Of a DNA stretch of 64,000 nt, positions 52,128 through 60,252 are shown in pieces; position 1 is the stretch's first letter; the number at the start of each line of letters is the position of its first letter. Made by a program: the position numbers and the translations under genes. Source of the DNA: CAYVRJ01 sp964453645 (lineage in GTDB: Bacteria > Bacillota > Clostridia > Christensenellales > JAWKQI01); NCBI GenBank assembly GCA_964453645.1, contig CAYVRJ010000002.1:62001-126000 (forward strand), in the 5' to 3' direction. The notes under the pieces are model-generated. The model searched no databases. It had not been told where the DNA came from and saw only the letters and a program-made list of their open reading frames with translations.

Positions 52128-52823
52128 ATGTGGGAGAATTTTGATCAGCAAATTATTCAAAATATTTTTGCTGAAAACCGTTATTTGCTCTATTTTGAAG
52201 GTCTAGGAGCGACATTTGTCATCACCATATTTGCAGTGCTCATTGGTGTCGTCATCGGCACACTGGTTGCTCTGGTAAAGGTTTATGCAAAGACCAGGCC
52301 TGCACTAAAAATACCCAGCATTCTTTGTGAGATATACTTAACGGTCATTCGTGGAACCCCCGTTGTGGTTCAATTGATGATCTTATATTTTGTATTCTTG
52401 GTTTGGATACCCAGAGATTATTTGTTGTTTGTTGCTGCACTTGGTTTTGGAATTAACTCGGGTGCCTATGTTGCGGAGATCATTCGTGCGGGAATCCTTG
52501 CGGTGGATCAAGGCCAAAATGAAGCGGGGAGAAGCTTGGGCCTAACGAATGGCATGACCATGCGTTATATTATCTTTCCTCAGGCGATCAAAAACATCCT
52601 ACCTGCGCTGGGAAACGAATTTATTGTGCTGTTTAAGGAGACATCGGTGGTTAGCTTCATTGGAACCATGGATTTAACCATGGCTGCCAATTTGATTCGA
52701 TCCCGCACCTTTACACCGGCAGTACCCTTACTGTTTACGGCATTGCTCTATTTAATCGTGGTCATTGTCCTCACATTCGGGCAGCGCAAGTTGGAGAAAT
52801 ATCTCTCCCGGACGGAAAGGTAG
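52128..52823 (+). CDS. Amino-acid ABC transporter permease
   Basis: Membrane protein of 231 residues of the HisM/GlnP type, with about five helices. The family EAA loop, which contacts the ATPase, is seen as E-A-G-R-S-L-G-L-T-N-G-M-T-M-R-Y-I-I-F-P-Q-A; R-G-T-P-V-V-V-Q lies in the second helix region. AGGTGG precedes the ATG. Next to the binding protein and ATPase of the same transporter. Confidence 0.95.
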   Translation: MWENFDQQIIQNIFAENRYLLYFEGLGATFVITIFAVLIGVVIGTLVALVKVYAKTRPALKIPSILCEIYLTVIRGTPVVVQLMILYFVFLVWIPRDYLLFVAALGFGINSGAYVAEIIRAGILAVDQGQNEAGRSLGLTNGMTMRYIIFPQAIKNILPALGNEFIVLFKETSVVSFIGTMDLTMAANLIRSRTFTPAVPLLFTALLYLIVVIVLTFGQRKLEKYLSRTER

Positions 52824-52829
52824 GTTGCT

Positions 52830-53552
52830 ATGATCATTATTAAAAATCTGCACAAGCAATTCGGCGAATTACACGTTTTAAATGGAATCAACGAGCACAT
52901 CAAGCAGGGAGAAAAAGTGGTGATCATCGGGCCTTCGGGCTGCGGCAAGAGCACATTTTTACGCTGTTTAAACCTGCTGGAAATGCCAACGCAAGGTGAG
53001 ATTTGGTTTGAAGGAACGCAAATCAACACCAAGAAAACGAATATTAACAGGCTGAGAACAAAGATGGGTATGGTGTTTCAGCAGTTTAATCTCTTTCCCC
53101 ACATGAGTGTGCGAAAGAATATAACCCTAGCGCCTGTCAAACTCAATATCATGAGCGAAGAAGAAGCCAACGATAAGGCCAGCAGTTTACTACAGAGAAT
53201 TCAACTTTCAGATAAAGCAGATGCCTTTCCCGCTCAATTGTCCGGCGGACAGAAGCAGCGGGTAGCCATTGTGCGGGCGCTGTGTATGAACCCAGATGTA
53301 ATGTTGTTTGATGAGCCCACCAGTGCTCTAGACCCCGAAATGGTGGGTGAGGTGTTGGATTTTATGCACGCCTTGGCGGACGACGGTATGACAATGGTTG
53401 TGGTGACCCACGAGATGGGTTTTGCAAAAGAGGTTGGCACAAGAATATTATTTATGTTGGATGGGCAAATTGTTGAACAAGCTCCTCCGCAGGAATTCTT
53501 CACCAATCCCCAGCATCCCAGATTGCAGGACTTTCTTAAAAAAGTTTTATAA
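52830..53552 (+). CDS. Amino-acid ABC transporter ATP-binding protein
   Basis: ATPase of 240 residues of the GlnQ/HisP type. Walker A G-P-S-G-C-G-K-S-T, Q-loop V-F-Q-Q-F-N-L-F-P-H, signature L-S-G-G-Q-K-Q-R, Walker B V-M-L-F-D-E-P-T-S-A-L-D-P-E and switch H in V-T-H-E-M-G-F-A. Starts six bases after the permease stop. Ends the importer operon; terminators follow. Confidence 0.96.
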   Translation: MIIIKNLHKQFGELHVLNGINEHIKQGEKVVIIGPSGCGKSTFLRCLNLLEMPTQGEIWFEGTQINTKKTNINRLRTKMGMVFQQFNLFPHMSVRKNITLAPVKLNIMSEEEANDKASSLLQRIQLSDKADAFPAQLSGGQKQRVAIVRALCMNPDVMLFDEPTSALDPEMVGEVLDFMHALADDGMTMVVVTHEMGFAKEVGTRILFMLDGQIVEQAPPQEFFTNPQHPRLQDFLKKVL

Positions 53553-53565
53553 TGATAATAAATGC

Positions 53566-53581
53566 GGGGGAGAAATCCCCC
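53566..53581 (+). terminator. Small GC hairpin after the importer operon
   Basis: GGGGGA and TCCCCC with a GAAA loop. No T-run follows directly, so it may be a transcript-stabilising hairpin before the stronger terminator at 53598. Confidence 0.6.
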
Positions 53582-53597
53582 TGATATACATGTAAAT

Positions 53598-53632
53598 AAA
53601 AATCGTTACAGACAACTTCCGTAACGATTTTT
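53598..53632. terminator. Bidirectional terminator between importer and tRNA genes
   Basis: A 12-bp stem (53598-53609 with 53621-53632), rich in A at the left and T at the right, works in both directions: for the importer on the plus strand and for the tRNA unit on the minus strand. Confidence 0.85.
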
Positions 53633-53640
53633 TAATTCAA

Positions 53641-53713
53641 TGGAGACGATCAGACTCGAACTGACTACCTTTTGAATGCCATTCAAACGCTCTACCAGGT
53701 GAGCTACGCCCCC
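53641..53713 (-). tRNA. tRNA-Ala (GGC)
   Basis: Cloverleaf of 73 bases: acceptor GGGGGCG with CGTCTCC, including the G3-U70 pair that marks alanine tRNA; D arm GCTC/GAGC; anticodon stem TTTGA/TCAAA with loop A-T-G-G-C-A-T (anticodon GGC); T arm GTCAG/CTGAT with TTCGAGT. The CCA end is not encoded, unlike the other two tRNAs in the window. Confidence 0.93.
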
Positions 53714-53760
53714 AAACTTTTCTTTGTTAAATTTAAATATTGAAAATGGTTGTATAATGT

Positions 53761-53847
53761 TGGTGCCGAAGGTGGGACTCGAACCCACACGGTATCGCTA
53801 CCAACGGATTTTGAGTCCGTCACGTCTGCCAATTCCATCACTTCGGC
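53761..53847 (-). tRNA. tRNA-Leu (CAA)
   Basis: Class II tRNA of 87 bases with a long variable arm. Acceptor GCCGAAG with CTTCGGC, anticodon stem ACGGA/TCCGT with loop C-T-C-A-A-A-A (anticodon CAA, reads UUG), T arm GTGGG/CCCAC, encoded CCA end. It is upstream of tRNA-Ala by 47 bases on the same transcript. Confidence 0.95.
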
Positions 53848-53864
53848 ACTTAAACCGCTTATAA

Positions 53865-53893
53865 ATAATAGCATAAACATATTTTTGTGTCAA
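53865..53893 (-). promoter_or_regulatory. Promoter of the tRNA-Leu/tRNA-Ala unit
   Basis: Minus strand TTGACA (53888-53893) and TATTAT (53865-53870), spacer 17 bases, 17 bases before the tRNA-Leu 5' end. The rest of the gap up to rnhA (to 54038) shows no further gene. Confidence 0.8.
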
Positions 53894-54038
53894 TGATTTT
53901 TTCATGTGTTTTCACTATCTTTTTATAGTATGAACTATAATTAAAACTTGCGTTTTGCGTATAGTTGCTTGCGGTTATTTTTAAGTATTGCGGCATATAT
54001 TGATCTATTATTAATCCCCTATATTCAACTGCACATTA

Positions 54039-54491
54039 TTACTTACGCTTGTTCTTTGCAATCTCTTGGCGGGCTAGCTCATCACATCGGTTATTAAACT
54101 CGTTGTCTGCATGTCCTTGTACTTTGTGCCAGCGAACCATGTGGTTCTTTTTGAAATTTAAAATCTCTTTCCACAGGTCTTGATTTTCCACAGGCTGTTT
54201 CTTGGATGTTTTCCATCCATTTTTTTCCCAAGCAACTGTCCAGCCTCGTAAAAAGGCATTACAGACGTAGGCACTGTCGGTGTATAAATCCACTTTACAC
54301 GGCTCTTTCAAGGCCACCAGTGCCTTTAAAACGGCCATCAACTCCATGCGATTGTTGGTGGTATCATCCACATAACCCGATATTTCTTTTTTATTGGATT
54401 TATACATCAGTATGGCGCCCCAGCCCCCCGGCCCTGGGTTGCCGGAACAAGCGCCATCTGTATAGATGGTTACATTTTTCATTGTATACAT
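54039..54491 (-). CDS. rnhA: Ribonuclease HI
   Basis: Cuts RNA in RNA-DNA hybrids. 150 residues with the four catalytic acidic residues visible: D12 in Y-T-D-G-A-C-S-G-N-P-G, E50 in N-R-M-E-L, D72 in Y-T-D-S-A-Y and D137 in R-C-D-E-L-A, plus the H in V-Q-G-H-A-D-N-E. AGGGAAG lies seven bases before the ATG at 54491. Starts 12 bases after the proC stop on the same strand. Confidence 0.97.
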   Translation of the reverse strand: MYTMKNVTIYTDGACSGNPGPGGWGAILMYKSNKKEISGYVDDTTNNRMELMAVLKALVALKEPCKVDLYTDSAYVCNAFLRGWTVAWEKNGWKTSKKQPVENQDLWKEILNFKKNHMVRWHKVQGHADNEFNNRCDELARQEIAKNKRK

Positions 54492-54503
54492 CGTTTTACT
54501 TCC

Positions 54504-55298
54504 CTACAAATTTTTCGCTTTTTCGGAACTGGCTATCACTGCTTCCATGACATTTCCTTTAAAGCCGCATTTGTTTAGAGCATACACACCTTCAATCGTC
54601 GTACCTCCTGGAGAACAAACCTTGTTGCACAATTCTTCGGGATGGGAACCCAAGGATAAAACCATTTCTGCTGCCCCTTTTACGGTTTGTGCGGCGAGTT
54701 GTAGTGCATCCCTAGTGTTCAGCCCTTGGTGCACGCCTGCAAGCTTGAGTGCGTCTATAAACATATAGGCAAAGGCGGGACCACTGCCGCTTAAGGCTGT
54801 TACCGCATGCATATATTTGTCCTCCAACTCTAAACACTTACCCAAGCTCTCAAAAATGGTGTAAACGCACGAATAATGAGGGCTAGAGAGGTTATGGGGT
54901 TTTTCGAATACCGTCATACCACAGCCAGTAATTGCGGGCGTATTGGGCATGATGCGTAGAATATGTGTATCCTTTGGGAAGATCTCCGAAAGCATTGCAT
55001 GCGAATAACCTGCTGCAATGGATACAACGGATTTGTTTTCGTTGAGAAAGGGTGTTATTTTCTTGGCAACACTGCCCATCACATTGGGTTTTACGCACAG
55101 AAATACAATGTCCGATTGGGTGCACAATACTTCGGGGGTCTTGCAGGGGCTGATGTTAAACACCTTTTTAATATTTAAATGGGCATCGGGATTCACATCG
55201 TACACATAAATATCCTCTGCAACCATCATACCTCTGCGCAATGCCCCCACAATAATGGAACTCGCCATGTTACCCACGCCAATAAATCCAAATTTCAT
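54504..55298 (-). CDS. proC: Pyrroline-5-carboxylate reductase
   Basis: Last step of proline synthesis, NAD(P)H-dependent. 264 residues: Rossmann start F-G-F-I-G-V-G-N-M-A-S-S-I, catalytic region V-T-A-L-S-G-S-G-P-A-F-A-Y, and the C-terminal S-P-G-G-T-T-I-E-G-V motif. Co-oriented with rnhA. The proline genes proA and proB are not in the window. Confidence 0.96.
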   Translation of the reverse strand: MKFGFIGVGNMASSIIVGALRRGMMVAEDIYVYDVNPDAHLNIKKVFNISPCKTPEVLCTQSDIVFLCVKPNVMGSVAKKITPFLNENKSVVSIAAGYSHAMLSEIFPKDTHILRIMPNTPAITGCGMTVFEKPHNLSSPHYSCVYTIFESLGKCLELEDKYMHAVTALSGSGPAFAYMFIDALKLAGVHQGLNTRDALQLAAQTVKGAAEMVLSLGSHPEELCNKVCSPGGTTIEGVYALNKCGFKGNVMEAVIASSEKAKNL

Positions 55299-55326
55299 TT
55301 ATCTTCTCCTAATCAACAAATTTCGC

Positions 55327-55355
55327 TTGACTTGTACATGTATATATTATATAAT
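55327..55355 (+). promoter_or_regulatory. Promoter of tRNA-Trp
   Basis: TTGACT at 55327-55332 and TATAAT at 55350-55355, spacer 17 bases, 16 bases before the tRNA 5' end. Confidence 0.85.
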
Positions 55356-55371
55356 TAACATCGGTTTGTAA

Positions 55372-55447
55372 AGGGGAGTAGCTCAATTGGCAGAGTGGCG
55401 GTCTCCAAAACCGTAGGTTGCAGGTTCGAGGCCTGTCTCCCCTGCCA
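55372..55447 (+). tRNA. tRNA-Trp (CCA)
   Basis: Cloverleaf of 76 bases: acceptor AGGGGAG with CTCCCCT, discriminator G, encoded CCA end; D arm GCTC/GAGT; anticodon stem GCGGT/ACCGT with loop C-T-C-C-A-A-A (anticodon CCA); T arm GCAGG/CCTGT. A single-gene unit with its own promoter and terminator. Confidence 0.96.
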
Positions 55448-55466
55448 GCGATTGTTTCGCTGTATA

Positions 55467-55500
55467 AAATATCGTTGTAATTTTGCAGCGATATTTTTTT
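55467..55500 (+). terminator. Terminator of tRNA-Trp
   Basis: Eleven-bp stem with one G-U pair (55467-55477 with 55486-55496) followed by a T-run to 55500. Confidence 0.85.
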
Positions 55501-55535
55501 ATTGTTCGTCTACATGATTTGTGACATGAACGACA

Positions 55536-55558
55536 AAAGTGGGTGACTCACCCACTTT
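55536..55558 (-). terminator. Palindromic terminator of the fatty acid operon
   Basis: A perfect 11-bp inverted repeat around one central base (arms 55536-55546 and 55548-55558), 32 bases after the degV stop on the minus strand and followed there by TTTTG. It likely ends the fab/acc/degV transcript. Confidence 0.7.
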
Positions 55559-55590
55559 CATTCTACTATCTCCAATTGGTATAGTCAAGA

Positions 55591-56406
55591 TTACTTAACC
55601 GAAACAGCAACAGCTTCCAAACCCAAGTGTATGCCCAACACAGGGCCCACTCTTTGCAGCCGAACGTTAATATTGGGGTGGTTTCCCTTGATTACGTTGT
55701 ATAAGTTCGCTGCAATGCGGCTGTTTTCTATATAGTTGATAATAACTTCAGTGGAATCGTCCTTCACCTTTTGGGTGAGTTGTTTAATCAGTTCAGTGGT
55801 GCCGTGAACCACACAGTCCGAGACGACTACACCGTCTTTACACAGCAAGATGGGACGTAAGTTTAATATGGTACCGACAGACATGCGAACGAAACCAATT
55901 CTTCCGCTGTTGCGCAGGGGTGTCATATCTTCTACCGAAAAAGCAATGGTAATGCTGTTGCGAATTTCGTTCATTTTGGCCAGCACTTCACTTAAAGTGA
56001 GACCCTCATCGATGAGCTTTCTGGCTTCTTCAATGAGGAGCAACAAACCACCGGCAGTGAGTAAACTGTCGCAAATGGCTATTTTACTGCTGGCAAGCTG
56101 TTTGGCAGCAGTGTGAGCAGCACTGTTTGTTCCGCTCAACCGGGAAGACATGGTGATGCATAAAATTTCGTTTCCAGCGTTTAATTCCCCTTCGAAACAG
56201 TTCAAATACACAGAAGGGTTGGGATGTGACGTTGCAAATCTCTCTTTAGATCGCAGCAACGCTTCAAAATTGCCGTTGCAATCGCTAAAGGATTCGCAAT
56301 AATCCTTATCCCCAACCACATAATTCACCGGAACAATTTTAACACCCAATTGCTCCGCATGTTTTTTCTTTAAATATGCAGTACTGTCGGTTACAATGGT
56401 AATCAC
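55591..56406 (-). CDS. DegV/FakB-type fatty-acid-binding protein
   Basis: Protein of 271 residues of the DegV family. N-terminal I-V-T-D-S-T-A-Y-L, the S-x-x-L-S-G-T motif (M-S-S-R-L-S-G-T-N-S-A) that holds the fatty acid carboxylate, and G-R-I-G-F-V-R in the second lobe. FakB proteins present a fatty acid to FakA for phosphorylation. It overlaps accA by four bases (ATGA) and is thus the last gene of the fatty acid synthesis operon, which supports a lipid role. FakA is encoded at 18531-20135. Confidence 0.92.
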   Translation of the reverse strand: MITIVTDSTAYLKKKHAEQLGVKIVPVNYVVGDKDYCESFSDCNGNFEALLRSKERFATSHPNPSVYLNCFEGELNAGNEILCITMSSRLSGTNSAAHTAAKQLASSKIAICDSLLTAGGLLLLIEEARKLIDEGLTLSEVLAKMNEIRNSITIAFSVEDMTPLRNSGRIGFVRMSVGTILNLRPILLCKDGVVVSDCVVHGTTELIKQLTQKVKDDSTEVIINYIENSRIAANLYNVIKGNHPNINVRLQRVGPVLGIHLGLEAVAVSVK

Positions 56407-57164
56407 TTTACTTCACCTATCCTTCTGAATCGTTCATATCGTTTTTCGGTTAAGTTTATTGGGTCGACTTGTTTGTTAAAAGTTTTGACCAGCTCATTTT
56501 TAATGAGTTCATAGTAGTTGCCAGATTCGGGGATGATGCGTTCGATCACCTTTAACCGCAACAAATCCTCAGCTGTGAGTTTTAGGCATTCACTGGCCTC
56601 CTTTACTTTGGAGCTGTCCTTCCAGAGAATACTTGCACAACCTTCGGGGGATATAACGGAATAAATGGAGTTTTCCAGCATCCACACTTCGTCTGCAACA
56701 GCCAGCGCCAGTGCTCCGCCGCTTCCCCCCTCCCCGATTAAAATGGATATGACAGGGGTTTTTAACGTCATCATTTCCATGAGGTTTTCGGCAATCGCTT
56801 GGCCTTGCCCACGCTCTTCTGCCCCAATTCCGCAATATGCACCCGATGTATCCACCAAGCAGATGACAGGCCTTGAAAACTTTTCAGCTAATTTCATTTG
56901 CCGCAATGCCTTGCGATATCCCTCAGGGTGAGCAGAGCCAAAGTTTCGCTGCACTCTCTCCTTAACATCCTGCCCTTTTTCAATGCCTATCACGGTGACA
57001 GGCGTTCCTTCAAGGCTGGCAATACCCGCAACAATGGCACGATCGTCGGCAAACCTGCGGTCTCCGTGCATTTCTAGAAAATCAGTAAATATATTGCTGA
57101 TAAAATCAAGTGCCGTTGGCCTGCCTTTGGCACGGGCAGCAGCAACACGCTCAATTGCATTCAT
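56403..57164 (-). CDS. accA: Acetyl-CoA carboxylase carboxyltransferase, alpha subunit
   Basis: Half of the carboxyltransferase that moves CO2 from biotin to acetyl-CoA. 253 residues, shorter than the E. coli protein (about 319) and typical of Gram-positive FAS operons. Recognised by R-P-T-A-L-D-F-I, the G-D-R-x-F-A-D-D loop, and the crotonase-like S-G-A-Y-C-G-I-G-A-E-E-R-G-Q and G-E-G-G-S-G-G-A-L-A motifs. Overlaps accD by four bases upstream and degV by four downstream. Confidence 0.97.
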   Translation of the reverse strand: MNAIERVAAARAKGRPTALDFISNIFTDFLEMHGDRRFADDRAIVAGIASLEGTPVTVIGIEKGQDVKERVQRNFGSAHPEGYRKALRQMKLAEKFSRPVICLVDTSGAYCGIGAEERGQGQAIAENLMEMMTLKTPVISILIGEGGSGGALALAVADEVWMLENSIYSVISPEGCASILWKDSSKVKEASECLKLTAEDLLRLKVIERIIPESGNYYELIKNELVKTFNKQVDPINLTEKRYERFRRIGEVK

Positions 57165-58021
57165 GTGCGTTCCTCCCTTGCGTGCAGATTGAGTACCTTG
57201 GTGAGATACGCTTTTTGCTTTTTGCGATCAATAATATTGTCCACAAAACCCTTTTCCAAGAGAAATTCTGCTCGCTGGAAACCTTCGGGTAACTTCTTGC
57301 GAATGGTTTGTTCAATTACTCTGGGGCCGGCAAAACCCACCAGTGCATAGGGTTCTGCAAGAATAATATCCGCTTCCATAGCAAAGCTGGCCGTAACACC
57401 ACCGGTGGTTGGGTCGGTCAGCACGCATACGTACAGATTTCCCCCATCGCTGTGGCGCTTCACTGCACCGCTGGTTTTTGCCATTTGCATGAGTGAAATG
57501 ATTCCCTCCTGCATTCTGGCCCCTCCCGAAACACTAAAGCCGATGACGGGCAGGTGTTCACTGGTGGCGAGCTCAAACAACCGGGTGATTTTCTCACCCA
57601 CAACGGAGCCCATGCTTCCCATCATAAAATACGGTTCCATGACGAATATGGCGGTCTTGTGCCCACCAATAGTGCACGTTCCGCAAACCACTGCATCCTT
57701 TTCCGCACTTTCAAGTTTTGCATTACTCAACTTCTTTTCGTAGTCGGGAAATTGGATGACATTCACCGAAGTCAATTCACCGTCAGTTTCTACAAAAGAG
57801 TGTTCGTCACAAATAAAGTTCAACCGCTGCCGGGCATTCATCCGAAAATGGTGGGCACAGTAGGGGCAAATGTTGGCATTCTCTGCAAGTTCGCTAATGA
57901 CAACTACTTTTTTGCACTTAGTACAGGTTAGAGACAGCTCAAATTCTTTTGAAGTAAACTGTTCGAATTTTGTTTGACCCTCAAGGGCATTGTCTGGCCT
58001 TTTAAACAACCCCTTTTTCAT
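57161..58021 (-). CDS. accD: Acetyl-CoA carboxylase carboxyltransferase, beta subunit
   Basis: Partner of AccA. 286 residues with the N-terminal zinc ribbon (C33, C36, C52, C55) and the crotonase-like core with S-G-G-A-R-M-Q-E-G (oxyanion region) and L-T-D-P-T-T-G-G-V. The zinc ribbon may bind its own mRNA or DNA in relatives. Overlaps accC and accA by four bases on either side, so the subunits are translationally coupled. Confidence 0.97.
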   Translation of the reverse strand: MKKGLFKRPDNALEGQTKFEQFTSKEFELSLTCTKCKKVVVISELAENANICPYCAHHFRMNARQRLNFICDEHSFVETDGELTSVNVIQFPDYEKKLSNAKLESAEKDAVVCGTCTIGGHKTAIFVMEPYFMMGSMGSVVGEKITRLFELATSEHLPVIGFSVSGGARMQEGIISLMQMAKTSGAVKRHSDGGNLYVCVLTDPTTGGVTASFAMEADIILAEPYALVGFAGPRVIEQTIRKKLPEGFQRAEFLLEKGFVDNIIDRKKQKAYLTKVLNLHAREERT

Positions 58022-59367
58022 AGGTTATTCTCCTTTAAAAGGTTTTGCAGAAAATCTGTGGTATAGGTTGAATCCACAAATTCCTTGGCGTTTAGCACCT
58101 TCATTTGAAACTGTGCGTTGTGCTCAATGCCTTCGATAATCAGCTCGCACAGCGCAGCCTTCATTTTGCGGATGGCTTCATCTCGAGTTTTTGCATACAC
58201 GATGAGTTTGCCGATCATAGAGTCGTAGAAAGGTGGTACTGAATACCCCTGATAGATGGCGGTATCGAAGCGCACCCACGGGCCACCGGGAATGTGCAAC
58301 AGGGAAATATTTCCCCCGCTGGGCCGAAAGTTTTGATAAGGATTTTCAGCATTAATGCGGCACTCAATGGCATGACCCCGAAACATAATTTCGTTTTGTT
58401 GAAACTTTAGTGGCATTCCTGCGGCAATGCGCAACTGCCATTTCACGAGATCGATGCCAGTAACCATTTCGGAAACCGGGTGTTCCACCTGCAAACGAGT
58501 ATTCATCTCCATAAAATAAAAGTTATTATCTTTGTCAAACAAATATTCTATGGTGCCCGCACCGGTGTAGTTGGCGGCAAGACCCGCCTTAATGGAAACA
58601 TCCAGCATCTTATTGCGAATTTCCTCGCTGATCAACGCCGAAGGACTCTCTTCGATGAGCTTTTGGTTTTTACGCTGAACCGAACAATCCCGTTCTCCCA
58701 AGCAAATCACGTTGCCAAAGTTATCTGCAAGTATTTGCATTTCAATGTGTTTGACGGGTTTTAGGAATTTTTCCATATACACCGCTCCGTCCCCAAAGGC
58801 ACTGAGGGCCTCTTGGGTGGCAGCGTTGTAGTTGCTCTCCAGCACGTCCATGGATTCCACAAGGCGGATACCCCGCCCTCCCCCGCCTGCTCGGGCTTTG
58901 ATTAAAAGAGGAAAACCAATTTTTACAGCTTCACTCTTTGCAGCATCTAAGCTTTCCACCAGATCACATCCGGGGATTACGGGTACTCCAGCTTCACGCA
59001 TTGTCTTTTTTGCCATGTCCTTATCACCCATCTTGGCGATTACATCAGACTTTGGGCCAATAAATACAATGCCGTTTTCCTCACATAACCTTGCAAATTC
59101 GGGATTTTCCGATAAAAACCCATAGCCGGGGTGAATGGCTTGAGCCTTGCTGGCAAGGGCAATGGTGATGACAGCCCGCATGTTTAAATAACTGTCTTTG
59201 GAGAGAGAACCGCCTATGCAGTAGCTCTCGTCTGCTAAGCTCACGTGCAGCGCTTCCCGATCCGCTTCGGAAAATATTCCAACGGTGGTAATGCCCATTT
59301 CCTTGCAGGCGCGAATAATGCGAACAGCAATTTCGCCCCTGTTGGCAATTAGTATTTTAGAAAACAC
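58018..59367 (-). CDS. accC: Biotin carboxylase
   Basis: ATP-grasp enzyme of 449 residues that carboxylates the biotin on AccB. N-terminal I-L-I-A-N-R-G-E-I-A-V-R-I, ATP loop K-A-R-A-G-G-G-G-R-G-I-R, the catalytic M-N-T-R-L-Q-V-E-H-P-V-S-E and the R-D-C-S-V-Q-R-K-N-Q-K motif. Normal length. Directly downstream of fabZ. Confidence 0.98.
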   Translation of the reverse strand: MFSKILIANRGEIAVRIIRACKEMGITTVGIFSEADREALHVSLADESYCIGGSLSKDSYLNMRAVITIALASKAQAIHPGYGFLSENPEFARLCEENGIVFIGPKSDVIAKMGDKDMAKKTMREAGVPVIPGCDLVESLDAAKSEAVKIGFPLLIKARAGGGGRGIRLVESMDVLESNYNAATQEALSAFGDGAVYMEKFLKPVKHIEMQILADNFGNVICLGERDCSVQRKNQKLIEESPSALISEEIRNKMLDVSIKAGLAANYTGAGTIEYLFDKDNNFYFMEMNTRLQVEHPVSEMVTGIDLVKWQLRIAAGMPLKFQQNEIMFRGHAIECRINAENPYQNFRPSGGNISLLHIPGGPWVRFDTAIYQGYSVPPFYDSMIGKLIVYAKTRDEAIRKMKAALCELIIEGIEHNAQFQMKVLNAKEFVDSTYTTDFLQNLLKENNL

Positions 59368-59784
59368 TTAACCTTCTCCTGCTACAATTGCAAAGGACAT
59401 GTCTCCCGAAACACAGAGCTTGTCGCCGACATATCCCTCTCCTTTAATGAAATAAAACACACCTTTAATCTTTTCGCAAATGCATTTAAAGATGATGGTA
59501 TCTCCTATTGTCACTTTGTTCTTGAACCGAACGTTTTTCATTCCCGTGAAATAAGGTGTGATCATTTTATCTGCACCGATGAGCAGACAACTGGACTGAC
59601 CCATCATTTCACACAGTATCACACCGGGTACAACGGGATTGTTGGGGAAATGTCCCTGTAAAAACCACTCGTCGCCCCGAACTGTGTACTTGCCAACAGC
59701 AACTTCATCTACCATCTCTACTTCATCGATGAGCAGCATGGAGTCCCTGTGGGGTATGATTTTTTTAATTCCTTCTCTGTCCAT
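59368..59784 (-). CDS. fabZ: 3-hydroxyacyl-ACP dehydratase FabZ
   Basis: Hotdog-fold dehydratase of 138 residues. The pattern P-H-R-D-S-M-L-L-I-D and the catalytic pair H45 (G-H-F-P) and E59 (P-G-V-I-L-C-E) are present. In bacteria with FabK, FabZ can also do the isomerisation needed for unsaturated acids, but no fabM or fabN is seen here. Between accB and accC, the standard Gram-positive order. Confidence 0.97.
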   Translation of the reverse strand: MDREGIKKIIPHRDSMLLIDEVEMVDEVAVGKYTVRGDEWFLQGHFPNNPVVPGVILCEMMGQSSCLLIGADKMITPYFTGMKNVRFKNKVTIGDTIIFKCICEKIKGVFYFIKGEGYVGDKLCVSGDMSFAIVAGEG

Positions 59785-59799
59785 GGTTTACCTCGGAAA

Positions 59800-60252
59800 C
59801 TAAAATAGTTTAAATAATATTTGTCCGTATTCGGCAATATCGCCATTTTTAATGCAAATATCCACAATTTCACCGTCGCATTCCGCAGTGATCTCGTTCA
59901 TAACTTTCATGGCTTCAATAATGCACAAAACATCACCCTTCTTCACCTTGCTGCCAATGGTGACAAAGGGATTGGATTCGGGTGACGGTGCAGAATAAAA
60001 CACACCGACCAGGGGAGAAACCACTTCGGTCAGCTTGTTAAAATCTACAGACTCCCCATCGGGTGCACTCACCGTTGTAATCTGCTCCTGCACGATCTGA
60101 ACTTGGGGAGGAGCAGCAACTGGCAGGGCAGTCATCACCTGATGATGTTTTTCAAGTTTTAAAGTTATGTTCCCTTCGCTGAACTCAAAGCTTGTTAGTG
60201 TGGAATTGTTTACAATGTCCACAAGCGCTTTAATTTCTTCAATGTTCATCAT
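59800..60252 (-). CDS. accB: Biotin carboxyl carrier protein
   Basis: Carrier of 150 residues. The N-terminal dimerising helix, an Ala/Pro/Gln linker (about 43-65), and a C-terminal biotinyl domain with the modified lysine K116 in E-A-M-K-V-M-N-E. Overlaps fabF by four bases. Ends in L-F-K-L-F, common for the family. Confidence 0.97.
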   Translation of the reverse strand: MMNIEEIKALVDIVNNSTLTSFEFSEGNITLKLEKHHQVMTALPVAAPPQVQIVQEQITTVSAPDGESVDFNKLTEVVSPLVGVFYSAPSPESNPFVTIGSKVKKGDVLCIIEAMKVMNEITAECDGEIVDICIKNGDIAEYGQILFKLF